40,553 bases of DNA from Kiritimatiellia bacterium (GTDB taxonomy: Bacteria; Verrucomicrobiota; Kiritimatiellia; RFP12; UBA1067). Positions within the stretch are counted from its first letter, which is position 1. Each line of letters opens with the position of its first letter. The translations under genes and the position numbers were made by a program. Below the pieces are notes generated by a model. The model did no database searches. It was not told where the DNA came from and saw only the letters and a program-made list of their open reading frames with translations. The stretch covers positions 1 through 40,553 of the forward strand of contig JAFXIL010000019.1 of the NCBI GenBank assembly GCA_017563185.1. The letters are read 5' to 3'. Shown one piece after another: positions 16,163-23,755 of this stretch.

Positions 16163-18143
16163 ATTCGGGCTTCTTCGAATCGGCCGGCGGGGCGATGGTG
16201 CATTCGCCCGTTGCCTCGTCCACCTTCCAGCACGCCTCCGGGACCATCCAGTTGTCCTCGTAGCGGCTCTTGTGGGCCTCCTTCGCGAAGCGCGGGTCGT
16301 TTCCAAGGACGTTGTTGATGAACACGAACGCGCCCTGGCCGCACTCGACCTCGTCGAGCGAGTCTATCGTGACGGAATGCGGCTTGAAGATCGGAGTGCG
16401 GCGCTTGTCGTTGTGGTAGTGGTACTTTCCGCGCATGCGGTTGCCCACGAACGCCGCGCCCTGCGAATATGCCATGAGCGCCATGTCGGAGAGCAGGTCG
16501 TTGCCCTCCACGAGGATCGGGCCGTGGTCAACCTCGAAGAACAGGTCGCGCTTGTTCGCCCACATCCTGTTGCCGACCACGCGCGCGCCCTGCGCCATCC
16601 AGTCGAGCCAGATGCCGCCGATGTCGCCGCAGTGGTGGATGCGGCAGTTGGAGATCGTGAAGTCGACGGCCGCGTGGATCTTGATGCCGGCCATCTCCGC
16701 GCCGCCGTAGGGCTTCTTCCAGTGGCAGTAGGAGATGTCGCAGTCGTCGATGGTGGAAAAGACGGCGCCGAGCGAGCCGCAGATTCCGGCCTGGCCGCAG
16801 TCCGTGACGCGGCAGCGGCGCACCAGGTGCCGTCCAACGCGGTCGAGGCCGTTGGAGACGCAGCGCATGATGGTGTTGTGGTAGTTCTGCGCGGTGGGGC
16901 CCACGTTGTCGAACTCGTCGCCGTACTTGCCGAGCGTGATGCCGCTGCACTCCGTGCCGTACACTTCGCAGTCCTCGATCGTCCAGCCCCTGCTCCAGTT
17001 CGTGCCCACGATGGCCGTCTGCTCGCTCGTGGGCGGCGCCCAGTTCGGCCCGGCGTTGGCGAACGCGATGCCGCGAAGGGTGATGTGGTCGCGGTGCTCG
17101 ACGACGGGGTAGAAGCATGCGGGGCGCACGATCAGCTCGGGGATGGACACGTTGGGATCCTTTTCGAACGCGGCCACGATGGTGCCGTACACCATGCCCT
17201 GGATCATGACGGCGTTGCCGGGCTTGACCAGCCCGGCGAGGCCGAGGGGCCGCCCCACCACGTCGGCGTCGCGCACGCGGAGAAGCAGGTCCTTCACGCC
17301 GGCAGCGGAGTCGGGCAGCGTCACCTCGACGGTGGAGTACTTCCTCCAGTCTCCCGTGAGCGGCGGCCTGACCGTCGCGAGCGGCTTTTCGGGGCTTGCC
17401 GCGTCGCAGATTTCGATCAGCGCCAGGAACATCATGCTCGAGAAATGTATCTTGAGCCGACGGGCAGCGGGCGTGGAGAGGTCGAAGCCCTTGTAGAGGA
17501 TCGTCGATTTGTCGTAGATCCACCCCAGCTCCATGCCCCACTGGGTGGGATGGCCGGGCTTGACGTTGGGGCTCTTCGCGGCGGCGGAGTCGCCGGGCAC
17601 GGTGCGCGCGCCGGAGGTGATGCCGGCGATGTTCACGAGCGCGCGGTTGGCGGCGCCGCCGTGGCCGAGGATGAGGTCGCGGGTATGGAGCTCGAGAGGC
17701 CTGCCGTCCTGGATGAGGCGGGTGCGGAAGCGCTTTCTGCCGCCGTCGCCGAACCAGTCGCCGGAGATGATGTCGGTGAAGGGGTTCATGCCGCCGAAGG
17801 AGTCGTAGTTCACACGCGCAGTCCAGAGCCCGTCGTGGCGCTTCTTCCATCCTCTGACGGGATCGGCGCCGGTAACGAGCACCTTCTCGCCCTTCGCCGC
17901 CCGATAGACGATCGGCGCGCCCTCGCGCCCCGCGTTCGCGGGCTTCACCCATTCGCGGTAGGTGCCGCCGCGTATCGTCACCACGTCGCCCGCCACGGCG
18001 ACGTCCGCCGCGCGCTGGATGGTGCGCCACGGCTTCGCGGCGGAGCCGTCGCCGTCATCGCGGCCGTCGGTCGCCACGAAGTATTCGGCTGCGTTTGCGC
18101 CAGCGCAGCACAGTGCCGCCGCGAGAATCGAGACTGCCTTCAT
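16083..18143 (-). CDS. Exported right-handed beta-helix protein
   Basis: The 686-residue protein starts at the ATG ending at 18143. A GTG start at 18170 is possible, but the ATG is preceded at good distance by AAAGGAA and opens a signal peptide (MKAVSILAAALCCAGANA). The segment GDGSAAKPWRTIQRAADVA (mature start) and GDVVTIRGGTYREWVKPANA are the classical opening of PL/GH-type parallel beta-helix proteins. Residues about 180-310 form an inserted beta-rich domain. Residues about 330-590 are beta-helix rungs (IEDCEVYGTECSGITLG, VRRCRVTDCGQAGICG, ISNCRIHHCGDIGGIWLDW). Such proteins often cleave or bind polysaccharides. No catalytic residue can be assigned. It is the only - strand gene and shares a divergent promoter region with the glycoside hydrolase. 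Its 3' end overlaps uvrB by 80 bases. Confidence 0.87.
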   Translation of the reverse strand: MKAVSILAAALCCAGANAAEYFVATDGRDDGDGSAAKPWRTIQRAADVAVAGDVVTIRGGTYREWVKPANAGREGAPIVYRAAKGEKVLVTGADPVRGWKKRHDGLWTARVNYDSFGGMNPFTDIISGDWFGDGGRKRFRTRLIQDGRPLELHTRDLILGHGGAANRALVNIAGITSGARTVPGDSAAAKSPNVKPGHPTQWGMELGWIYDKSTILYKGFDLSTPAARRLKIHFSSMMFLALIEICDAASPEKPLATVRPPLTGDWRKYSTVEVTLPDSAAGVKDLLLRVRDADVVGRPLGLAGLVKPGNAVMIQGMVYGTIVAAFEKDPNVSIPELIVRPACFYPVVEHRDHITLRGIAFANAGPNWAPPTSEQTAIVGTNWSRGWTIEDCEVYGTECSGITLGKYGDEFDNVGPTAQNYHNTIMRCVSNGLDRVGRHLVRRCRVTDCGQAGICGSLGAVFSTIDDCDISYCHWKKPYGGAEMAGIKIHAAVDFTISNCRIHHCGDIGGIWLDWMAQGARVVGNRMWANKRDLFFEVDHGPILVEGNDLLSDMALMAYSQGAAFVGNRMRGKYHYHNDKRRTPIFKPHSVTIDSLDEVECGQGAFVFINNVLGNDPRFAKEAHKSRYEDNWMVPEACWKVDEATGECTIAPPADSKKPEFRPVDAKRLGKPPFVDQEYPSPSSAR

Positions 18144-18176
18144 CTTGATGTTCCTTTCATTGTTCCCCACGCCATG

Positions 18177-18206
18177 ATTATATCATGATTCTGCCGTCTG
18201 GTGCAA
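18177..18206 (-). promoter_or_regulatory. Promoter of the beta-helix gene
   Basis: On the - strand, TTGCAC (18206-18201), an 18-base spacer and TATAAT (18182-18177) form a near-consensus sigma-70 promoter, with TG one base before the -10 (extended type). Transcription should start near 18170, giving a 27-base leader that carries AAAGGAA. Confidence 0.8.
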
Positions 18207-18247
18207 CATGCTGAGTGGAATCTTGCGCGTTCACGTGGCGCTTGGAG

Positions 18248-18276
18248 TTGCCTGCGACCGAATAAAGATGTATAAT
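18248..18276 (+). promoter_or_regulatory. Promoter of the glycoside hydrolase gene
   Basis: TTGCCT (18248-18253), a 17-base spacer and TATAAT (18271-18276) match sigma-70 spacing exactly. The start point is expected near 18283, giving a leader of about 64 bases. It diverges from the beta-helix promoter 42 bases away, so one regulator could act on both. Confidence 0.78.
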
Positions 18277-18317
18277 CTACGGCGGACGCAACGGAAGAAT
18301 GGTGCGGTGTGCCTTCA

Positions 18318-18350
18318 ATGCCTGATGAAACGCGAGGAGAAATCCCATGA
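18318..18350 (+). other. Possible leader peptide (uORF)
   Basis: A 10-codon frame (MPDETRGEIP) in the leader of the glycoside hydrolase gene ends with a TGA that overlaps the hydrolase ATG as ATGA, the same overlap used between full genes here. It has no clear ribosome-binding site of its own, so it may be chance. Confidence 0.2.
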
Positions 18351-21300
18351 AGAAACTCAAAATCATTGCAGCGGCGATTATGGCCGCGGCTGCGGTCGCG
18401 GCCGCGGGGAACGACCGGGCGGACATGCCGGGCGTGGCGCCGGAGCCGGCCGGCGGATGGAAGAGCAGGGGAATCGCGATAGCCGCGCCCTCGCCGGCAG
18501 ACGTTGGGCGCTTCTGCGCGTTCGTCAAGAACACGCTCAAGCCGGCCGGTGTGGACACCCTGGTGCTGCTCGTTCGGTACCGCTACCAGTTCAAGTCCCA
18601 CCCTGAGTGCAGAAGCGGCGACCCAATCTCCCTTGCCGACGCGAGAGCCATCAGGGCCGCATGCGATGCTGCGGGAATACGCCTCGTCCCTAAGATGAAC
18701 CTGCTTGGGCATCAGAGCGGAAACGAGATACACGACGGGCTTCTCAAAGGACATCCTGAACTTGACGAATCGCCTGAGAAGAAGACCGTGTCGCACAACT
18801 ACTGCCGCAGCATCTGCCCAACCCATCCCGATTCCAGGCGCATCGTGCTGGAGCTCGTCGACGAGATTGTTGATGCGTTCGGTGCGGACGCCGTGCACAT
18901 CGGATGCGACGAGGTGTTCGAGATCGGAAACTGTCCGCGCTGCCGCGGCGTTCCAACGTCGAAGCTCTTCGCCGACTGGGTGAACGGCATCGCGCGCCAC
19001 CTGAGGGCGCGCGGGGTCTCCACGCTGATGTGGGGCGACCGCCTGCTCGACGCGAAGACGACCGGATACGGCGAGTGGGAGGCCAGCGCCAACGGCACCA
19101 GCGCGGCCCTGGGCATGGTGGACAAGGACGTCGCGATCTGCGATTGGCACTACGAGAACCGCAAGGCCTACAAGAGCGTGGAGGTGTTCGCCGACGCGGG
19201 CTACAAGATGTATCTATGCCCGTGGCGCTTTGCCGAGAACGCGCAGAAGTTCCTTTCGTACGCCGTCGCGCACGACAAGGGACAGTACCTTGGCCTCCTG
19301 TTCACCACTTGGTGCGGCTGCGCCGATTTCATGGACGCCGTCGAAGGCAAGAGCCTACGCCACAAGCCCGGCAGCAAAACGGCGCAGACGCTTGCGGCGC
19401 TTCGCAGGAACTTCCGCTACCTCTTCCCTGCCGCGAAGAGCCTGCCCGGCTGCGGCGGAGAGCTCGTCCTCAACGGCGGATTCGAGGATGTGGTGGACGG
19501 CAAGACCGTTGGCTGGAACGCCGTGGGCAGAAAGTTCGTGTACCGCGACGGCGAAGGCCGCAACGGCACGCGCGCGCTCTGCTACGAGAACGACGACCCC
19601 AGTTTCTACTCGTTCCCCGGGCAGAGGATACCGCTTAAGGCCGGACACGCATACGAGTACCAGGTGTGGGTGAAGACGGAGAACCTCTCCGGAGAGGAAA
19701 GCGGCGCGACGATATGCATCGAGTGGTGCAACTCGGACGGCAAGTGGCTGGGCGGCGCGTACGTGAACGGCGTGAAGGGCACGAAGGACTGGACGCTCGT
19801 CAAGGGCGTTACGGACAAGGTGCCGCAGGAGGCCGTGACGGCAAAGGTGAGTCCATACGTGCGAAAGGGAATGAAAGGCAGGGCGTGGTTTGACGACGTG
19901 TCGGTGCGCGAATACGTGCTGCCGCCCGTGGCGGGCGTGTATTCGACGGCGTACCGCAACATGGCGGCGGAGGGCGAAGTGACGTTCCGCGCCGCGCTTG
20001 ACGTGCCGGAAGACCATGCAGGCCCGGACCTCGCCACGTGGTTCACGTATCAGAACGCGAAGGGCGATGTGTGCAGAACGCGCGCCACGAATGCATTGGG
20101 CGACAGCGTGACGCTGAGCGTGGCCGAATTGAAGATGGGCGCGCAGCGCGTCGCGGCCGAGCTCTTAGACGGGAAGGTGCGCCTGGGAGGCGCGGAGACG
20201 ACGTTCACCCGCCTGGAGAGGATGCCGAAGATGTCCACGTGGTTCGACGGCCACGGCCGCGCGATTGTGGACGGCAAGCCGTTCTTTCCGCTTGGCATGT
20301 ACTGGAGCGCCGTCACCACGAACAAGATCGAGATGTACGCGAAGGGTCCGTTCAACTGCCTCATGCCGTACCATGCGCCGGATTCGACGGATATCATGGA
20401 TCTCTGCCACGCAAAGGGCCTGAAGGTGATATACAGCGTAAAGGACATCTACAGCGGCACGCGCTGGGCGCCAAAGGGAATCAAGACGGAGGCAGACGAG
20501 GTGCGCTACGTCACAGACCGCGTGAACCGCTTCAAGAACCATCCCGCTCTTCTCGCATGGTATCTCAACGACGAGCTGCCGCTCAGCATGCTGCCCCGCC
20601 TTGCCGCGCGCCGCGACCTGATGGAGAAGCTTGATCCCGGGCATCCCGGTTGGTCGGTGCTGTACCAGTACAACTCGATCCGCGAGTACATGCCCTCGTT
20701 CGACGTGGTGGGCACCGATCCCTATCCGATTCCGTCTAAGCCGGCGGCAATGGCCACGGAGTGGACTAAGAAAACCATGCGCGGCACTCTCGGGTGCAAG
20801 CCAGTCTGGCAGGTGCCGCAGGCGTTCAACTGGGCCGCTTACAGGAAGACGCCCGAGGAGAAGGCGAAATGCCGCGCGCCGACCGAGGCGGAGCTGCGCT
20901 CGATGTGCTGGCAGTGCATCGCCAACGGCGCGAACGGACTTGTCATGTACTCGTTCTTCGACCTGGAGAAGCGTCCCAACGGCGAGGAGTTCGAACGGAG
21001 GTGGGCGGAGTGCTGCCGAGTTGGCGCGGAGATACGCGCGCAGTTCCCCGTGCTGCTCTCGGACGAGGGCGCGGGCCGTCGGATTGCGGTTGGACTCGGC
21101 TATGGTTCGCCGGACAAGGACTGGAAGGGGCCAAAATACCCGATGTCAGTGCGCGCGTGGGTGAAGGACGGTTGCACATACGTGCTGGTGGTGAACGGAT
21201 ACGACAAGGCGAGGCACATCTGCGTTTCGCTTTCTGACAGACGCTACGACGAGGCGACAAGCGTGTTCGGTCCGGACCCGAAACTGGAGCACGGCGAGAG

Positions 21301-21370
21301 ATTCGACCGTCTGAAGCTCGCTCTTGGGCCTCTCGAGCCCGCCCTCGTGCGTCTTCCCCGCTCAAAATAA
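18347..21370 (+). CDS. Exported two-domain glycoside hydrolase (GH20-like plus GH-A-like)
   Basis: The 1007-residue protein has a signal peptide (about 1-20). Residues 38-340 resemble the GH20 beta-hexosaminidase barrel: H184-I-G-C-D188-E189 matches the HxGGDE catalytic motif (Cys for the second Gly), preceded by RLVPKMNLLGHQSG. Residues about 371-523 form a beta-sandwich of the CBM4/9-like type (LVLNGGFEDV near its start, RAWFDDVSV at its end). Residues about 625-900 form a second barrel opening IVDGKPFFPLGMYW, with WYLNDELP (N741-D742-E743) where clan GH-A enzymes have the Asn-Glu acid/base, and a DVVGTDPYP element. Two catalytic modules suggest stepwise cleavage of an amino-sugar-containing glycan; this is inferred. 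GAGGAG at 18334-18339 is the ribosome-binding site. The beta-helix gene diverges from it. Confidence 0.8.
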   Translation: MKKLKIIAAAIMAAAAVAAAGNDRADMPGVAPEPAGGWKSRGIAIAAPSPADVGRFCAFVKNTLKPAGVDTLVLLVRYRYQFKSHPECRSGDPISLADARAIRAACDAAGIRLVPKMNLLGHQSGNEIHDGLLKGHPELDESPEKKTVSHNYCRSICPTHPDSRRIVLELVDEIVDAFGADAVHIGCDEVFEIGNCPRCRGVPTSKLFADWVNGIARHLRARGVSTLMWGDRLLDAKTTGYGEWEASANGTSAALGMVDKDVAICDWHYENRKAYKSVEVFADAGYKMYLCPWRFAENAQKFLSYAVAHDKGQYLGLLFTTWCGCADFMDAVEGKSLRHKPGSKTAQTLAALRRNFRYLFPAAKSLPGCGGELVLNGGFEDVVDGKTVGWNAVGRKFVYRDGEGRNGTRALCYENDDPSFYSFPGQRIPLKAGHAYEYQVWVKTENLSGEESGATICIEWCNSDGKWLGGAYVNGVKGTKDWTLVKGVTDKVPQEAVTAKVSPYVRKGMKGRAWFDDVSVREYVLPPVAGVYSTAYRNMAAEGEVTFRAALDVPEDHAGPDLATWFTYQNAKGDVCRTRATNALGDSVTLSVAELKMGAQRVAAELLDGKVRLGGAETTFTRLERMPKMSTWFDGHGRAIVDGKPFFPLGMYWSAVTTNKIEMYAKGPFNCLMPYHAPDSTDIMDLCHAKGLKVIYSVKDIYSGTRWAPKGIKTEADEVRYVTDRVNRFKNHPALLAWYLNDELPLSMLPRLAARRDLMEKLDPGHPGWSVLYQYNSIREYMPSFDVVGTDPYPIPSKPAAMATEWTKKTMRGTLGCKPVWQVPQAFNWAAYRKTPEEKAKCRAPTEAELRSMCWQCIANGANGLVMYSFFDLEKRPNGEEFERRWAECCRVGAEIRAQFPVLLSDEGAGRRIAVGLGYGSPDKDWKGPKYPMSVRAWVKDGCTYVLVVNGYDKARHICVSLSDRRYDEATSVFGPDPKLEHGERFDRLKLALGPLEPALVRLPRSK

Positions 21371-21381
21371 TGAGGTGCCTA

Positions 21382-21410
21382 TGGACGCGGAAGGGCGTTT
21401 TTGATATACT
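21382..21410 (+). promoter_or_regulatory. Promoter at a probable leaderless start (lysA)
   Basis: TGGACG (21382-21387), a 17-base spacer and TATACT (21405-21410) form the promoter, with TG at 21402-21403 extending the -10. The -35 hexamer is the same as in the kinase promoter. ATG 21418 falls at +1 or +2, so the transcript would have essentially no leader. Confidence 0.65.
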
Positions 21411-21417
21411 TCAGCTC

Positions 21418-22701
21418 ATGAAGAAATTGCCGTTCACATGCGACCAGCTGGAGGAGCTGGCCAAGACATATCCTACGCCTTTTCACGTGTATGACGAGGC
21501 CGCCATCCGCGCGAACGCGCGCCGTCTCAAGGCCGCATTCGCGTGGAATGCCGGTTTTCACGAATATTTCGCCGTCAAGGCGACTCCCAATCCGCACCTG
21601 ATGAAGATCCTGCGCGAAGAGGGATTCGGCAGCGACTGCTCTTCCTTGGCGGAGCTTGTGCTCGCCGAGAAGGTGGGAAACACGGGCGAGGACGTGATGT
21701 TCACTTCGAACGACACGCCCGACGAGGAGTTCCGCCGCGCGATGGAGATGGGCGCAATCATCAACCTCGACGACATCACCCACATCGCCGCGGTGGAGCG
21801 TGCGTGCGGATCGTTGCCAGAGCTTGTGTGCTGCCGCTGGAATCCTGGTCCGCTCAAGGGCGGCAATGCGATCATCGGCAAGCCCGAGGAGGCGAAATAC
21901 GGCTTCACGACCGACCAGCTCTTCGAGGCGTACGCCATCCTCAAGGCGAAGGGCGTGAAGCGCTTCGGCCTCCACACCATGGTGGCCTCGAACGAGCTTG
22001 ACCCCCAGTACATCATCGACACCGCGACGCTCCTCTTCGACCTGGCGGTGCAGATTTCCCAGCGTGTGGGCGTCACGTTCGAGTTCGTGAACATCGGCGG
22101 CGGCGTTGGCATTCCATACAAGCCCGACCAGGTGGAGCAGCCGCTCGGGAAGATCGGCGCAGGCATCGAGGAGGCGTACCGCACGCACCTCATTGCAAAG
22201 GGACACCCGGACCTGCGCCTCTACATGGAGTGCGGCCGCTGCATCACGGGGCCGTACGGCTACCTCGTCTCGCGCGTGCGCCACGTGAAGCGCACGTACA
22301 AGACGTACGTGGGGCTCGACGCGTGCATGGCCAACCTGATGCGCCCCGCCCTCTATGGCGCATACCACCACATCTCCGTGCCGAAGTACGGCGAGGCCGG
22401 AACCACGTACAACTTTCCGGGCCTGGAGCCGGGCGTGCCGCTTATGAAGTGCGACGTCACGGGCTCTCTATGCGAGAACAACGACAAGTTCGCGATCGAC
22501 CGCGAGATTCCGCGCGTCGAGCCCGGCGACCTCGTGGTGCTGCACGACGCCGGCGCCCACGGGCACGCCATGGGCTTCCAGTACAACGGCAAACTGCGCA
22601 GCGCTGAGCTGCTGATGCAGGAGGATGGTTCGTTCCGCATGATCCGCAGGGCCGAGACGCTTTCGGACTACTTCGCCACGCTAGATTTTCCAGGCCTCTG
22701 A
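21418..22701 (+). CDS. lysA: Diaminopimelate decarboxylase-like PLP enzyme
   Basis: From ATG 21418 the protein has 427 residues; a start at 21370 would add 16 residues unlike the family. Diaminopimelate decarboxylase makes lysine from meso-diaminopimelate. Motifs: PLP lysine K54 in HEYFAVKATPNP, the phosphate-binding GGGVGIPY (227-234), ECGR (271-274, commonly EPGR), NLMRPALYGAYH, and the active-site C352-E353 in GSLCENNDK. The Cys-Glu pair and LMRPALYGAYH point to LysA rather than ornithine or arginine decarboxylases. The related carboxynorspermidine enzymes are less likely but not excluded. The upstream gene is a glycoside hydrolase, so lysA has its own promoter. Fmt follows 25 bases later. 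Confidence 0.85.
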   Translation: MKKLPFTCDQLEELAKTYPTPFHVYDEAAIRANARRLKAAFAWNAGFHEYFAVKATPNPHLMKILREEGFGSDCSSLAELVLAEKVGNTGEDVMFTSNDTPDEEFRRAMEMGAIINLDDITHIAAVERACGSLPELVCCRWNPGPLKGGNAIIGKPEEAKYGFTTDQLFEAYAILKAKGVKRFGLHTMVASNELDPQYIIDTATLLFDLAVQISQRVGVTFEFVNIGGGVGIPYKPDQVEQPLGKIGAGIEEAYRTHLIAKGHPDLRLYMECGRCITGPYGYLVSRVRHVKRTYKTYVGLDACMANLMRPALYGAYHHISVPKYGEAGTTYNFPGLEPGVPLMKCDVTGSLCENNDKFAIDREIPRVEPGDLVVLHDAGAHGHAMGFQYNGKLRSAELLMQEDGSFRMIRRAETLSDYFATLDFPGL

Positions 22702-22726
22702 CTGAAGCATGAGGAGGACTTCGCAC

Positions 22727-23716
22727 ATGAGAATAGTGTTCATGGGATCATCACAGGCGTCGGCCACGTGCCTTCACGCCATACTGCGCCTGCCCGGCCT
22801 GCAGGTGGTGGGGCTCGTCACGCAGCCAGACCGCCCTGCAGGACGAGGACGCGACCTGACGCCGTGCGCCTGCCGCCGCTATGCGAAGGAGCGCGGCATC
22901 GTCGACTGCATAACACCCGAGAACGTCAACGCCCCGGATTCCGTCGCCTGGATCCGGGAACGCCGCCCCGACGTGATCGCCGTCGTCGCCTTCGGCCAGT
23001 TCCTCAAGGAGGAGATACTCACGCTCCCCCGCCACGGCTGCGTGAACTGCCACTTCTCGCTTCTGCCCAAGTACCGAGGCGCCGCTCCCGTGACTGCGGC
23101 CCTGCTCGCCGGCGACGAGCTCACCGGAGTGTCGATCATCCGCATGGGGATGGGCATGGACGACGGGCCGATCCTGCGCAAGGCGGTTGAGCCCATCTAC
23201 TCCGACGACACCGGCGATTCGCTGATGGACCGCCTTGCCATCGCCGGCGGCGTCACGCTCGCGAAGACGCTCAAGCTGCTCGACGCCGGCACGCTGCCCG
23301 TGCCCCTCGAGCAGGAGGACGCCAAGGCCACCTTCGCGCACAAGATCAAGAAGACCGACGGCCTCATCGACTGGCGCCGCCGCTCCAGCGACATCGAGCG
23401 CCTTCTGCGCGCATACACTCCATGGCCCGGATGCTACACCTTCCTCCCCTCGCGCTTCCGCCGCAAGGGCAACACCGGCCGCGTGGTGGTGACGGGCCTA
23501 GAGTTTCTCAAGACAAATCAGATCAATCCCGCCTGGCGCGCCGAGCTGCCGGGAACTGTGGTCTCCGTAACGGAGCGCGGCCCCGTGGTGCGCACAGGCG
23601 ACGGCGTGCTGCGGTTGACGGCACTCAAGGCAGACGGCGCGCGCGAGCTCGCAGGCGGCGAGTTTCTGCGGGGGCGTCCGCTCACGCCGAAGATGGACAT
23701 GCTGCTCGAAAGCTGA
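22727..23716 (+). CDS. fmt: Methionyl-tRNA formyltransferase
   Basis: From ATG 22727 the protein has 329 residues; this start opens MRIVFMGSS and follows GAGGAGGAC at proper distance, whereas ATG 22709 has none. Fmt formylates initiator methionyl-tRNA with 10-formyl-tetrahydrofolate. The hallmark HFSLLPKYRGAAPVTAALLAG contains the SLLP loop, and GVSIIRMGMGMDDGPIL matches the family's GVTIMxMxxGxDxGxxL block. The asparagine, histidine and aspartate of the formyltransferase site are visible in VNCHFS and MDDGP. The C-terminal domain (about residues 205-329) is the OB-like tRNA-binding part (FAHKIKKTDGLIDW, then TPWPGCYTF). Confidence 0.94.
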   Translation: MRIVFMGSSQASATCLHAILRLPGLQVVGLVTQPDRPAGRGRDLTPCACRRYAKERGIVDCITPENVNAPDSVAWIRERRPDVIAVVAFGQFLKEEILTLPRHGCVNCHFSLLPKYRGAAPVTAALLAGDELTGVSIIRMGMGMDDGPILRKAVEPIYSDDTGDSLMDRLAIAGGVTLAKTLKLLDAGTLPVPLEQEDAKATFAHKIKKTDGLIDWRRRSSDIERLLRAYTPWPGCYTFLPSRFRRKGNTGRVVVTGLEFLKTNQINPAWRAELPGTVVSVTERGPVVRTGDGVLRLTALKADGARELAGGEFLRGRPLTPKMDMLLES

Positions 23717-23734
23717 CGGCGGTCTGCTCCGCCG
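23717..23734 (+). other. Small intergenic hairpin
   Basis: CGGCGG (23717-23722) and CCGCCG (23729-23734) form a perfect 6-base stem with a 6-base loop directly after the fmt stop. No T-tract follows, so it is unlikely to stop transcription; it may stabilise the fmt mRNA end. Confidence 0.35.
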
Positions 23735-23755
23735 CGGAAAGGAAGGTAGGTTTCC

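Noticed and set aside
16272-18188. Long + strand reading frame opposite the beta-helix gene (638 codons)
   Set aside because: The - strand protein has a signal peptide, promoter and beta-helix repeats; the + frame has none and is Val/Arg/His-rich.
21385-21402. ACGC/GCGT stem followed by TTTTT as a terminator after the glycoside hydrolase gene
   Set aside because: The stem is only 4 bases, and the T-rich stretch is better explained as part of the lysA promoter.
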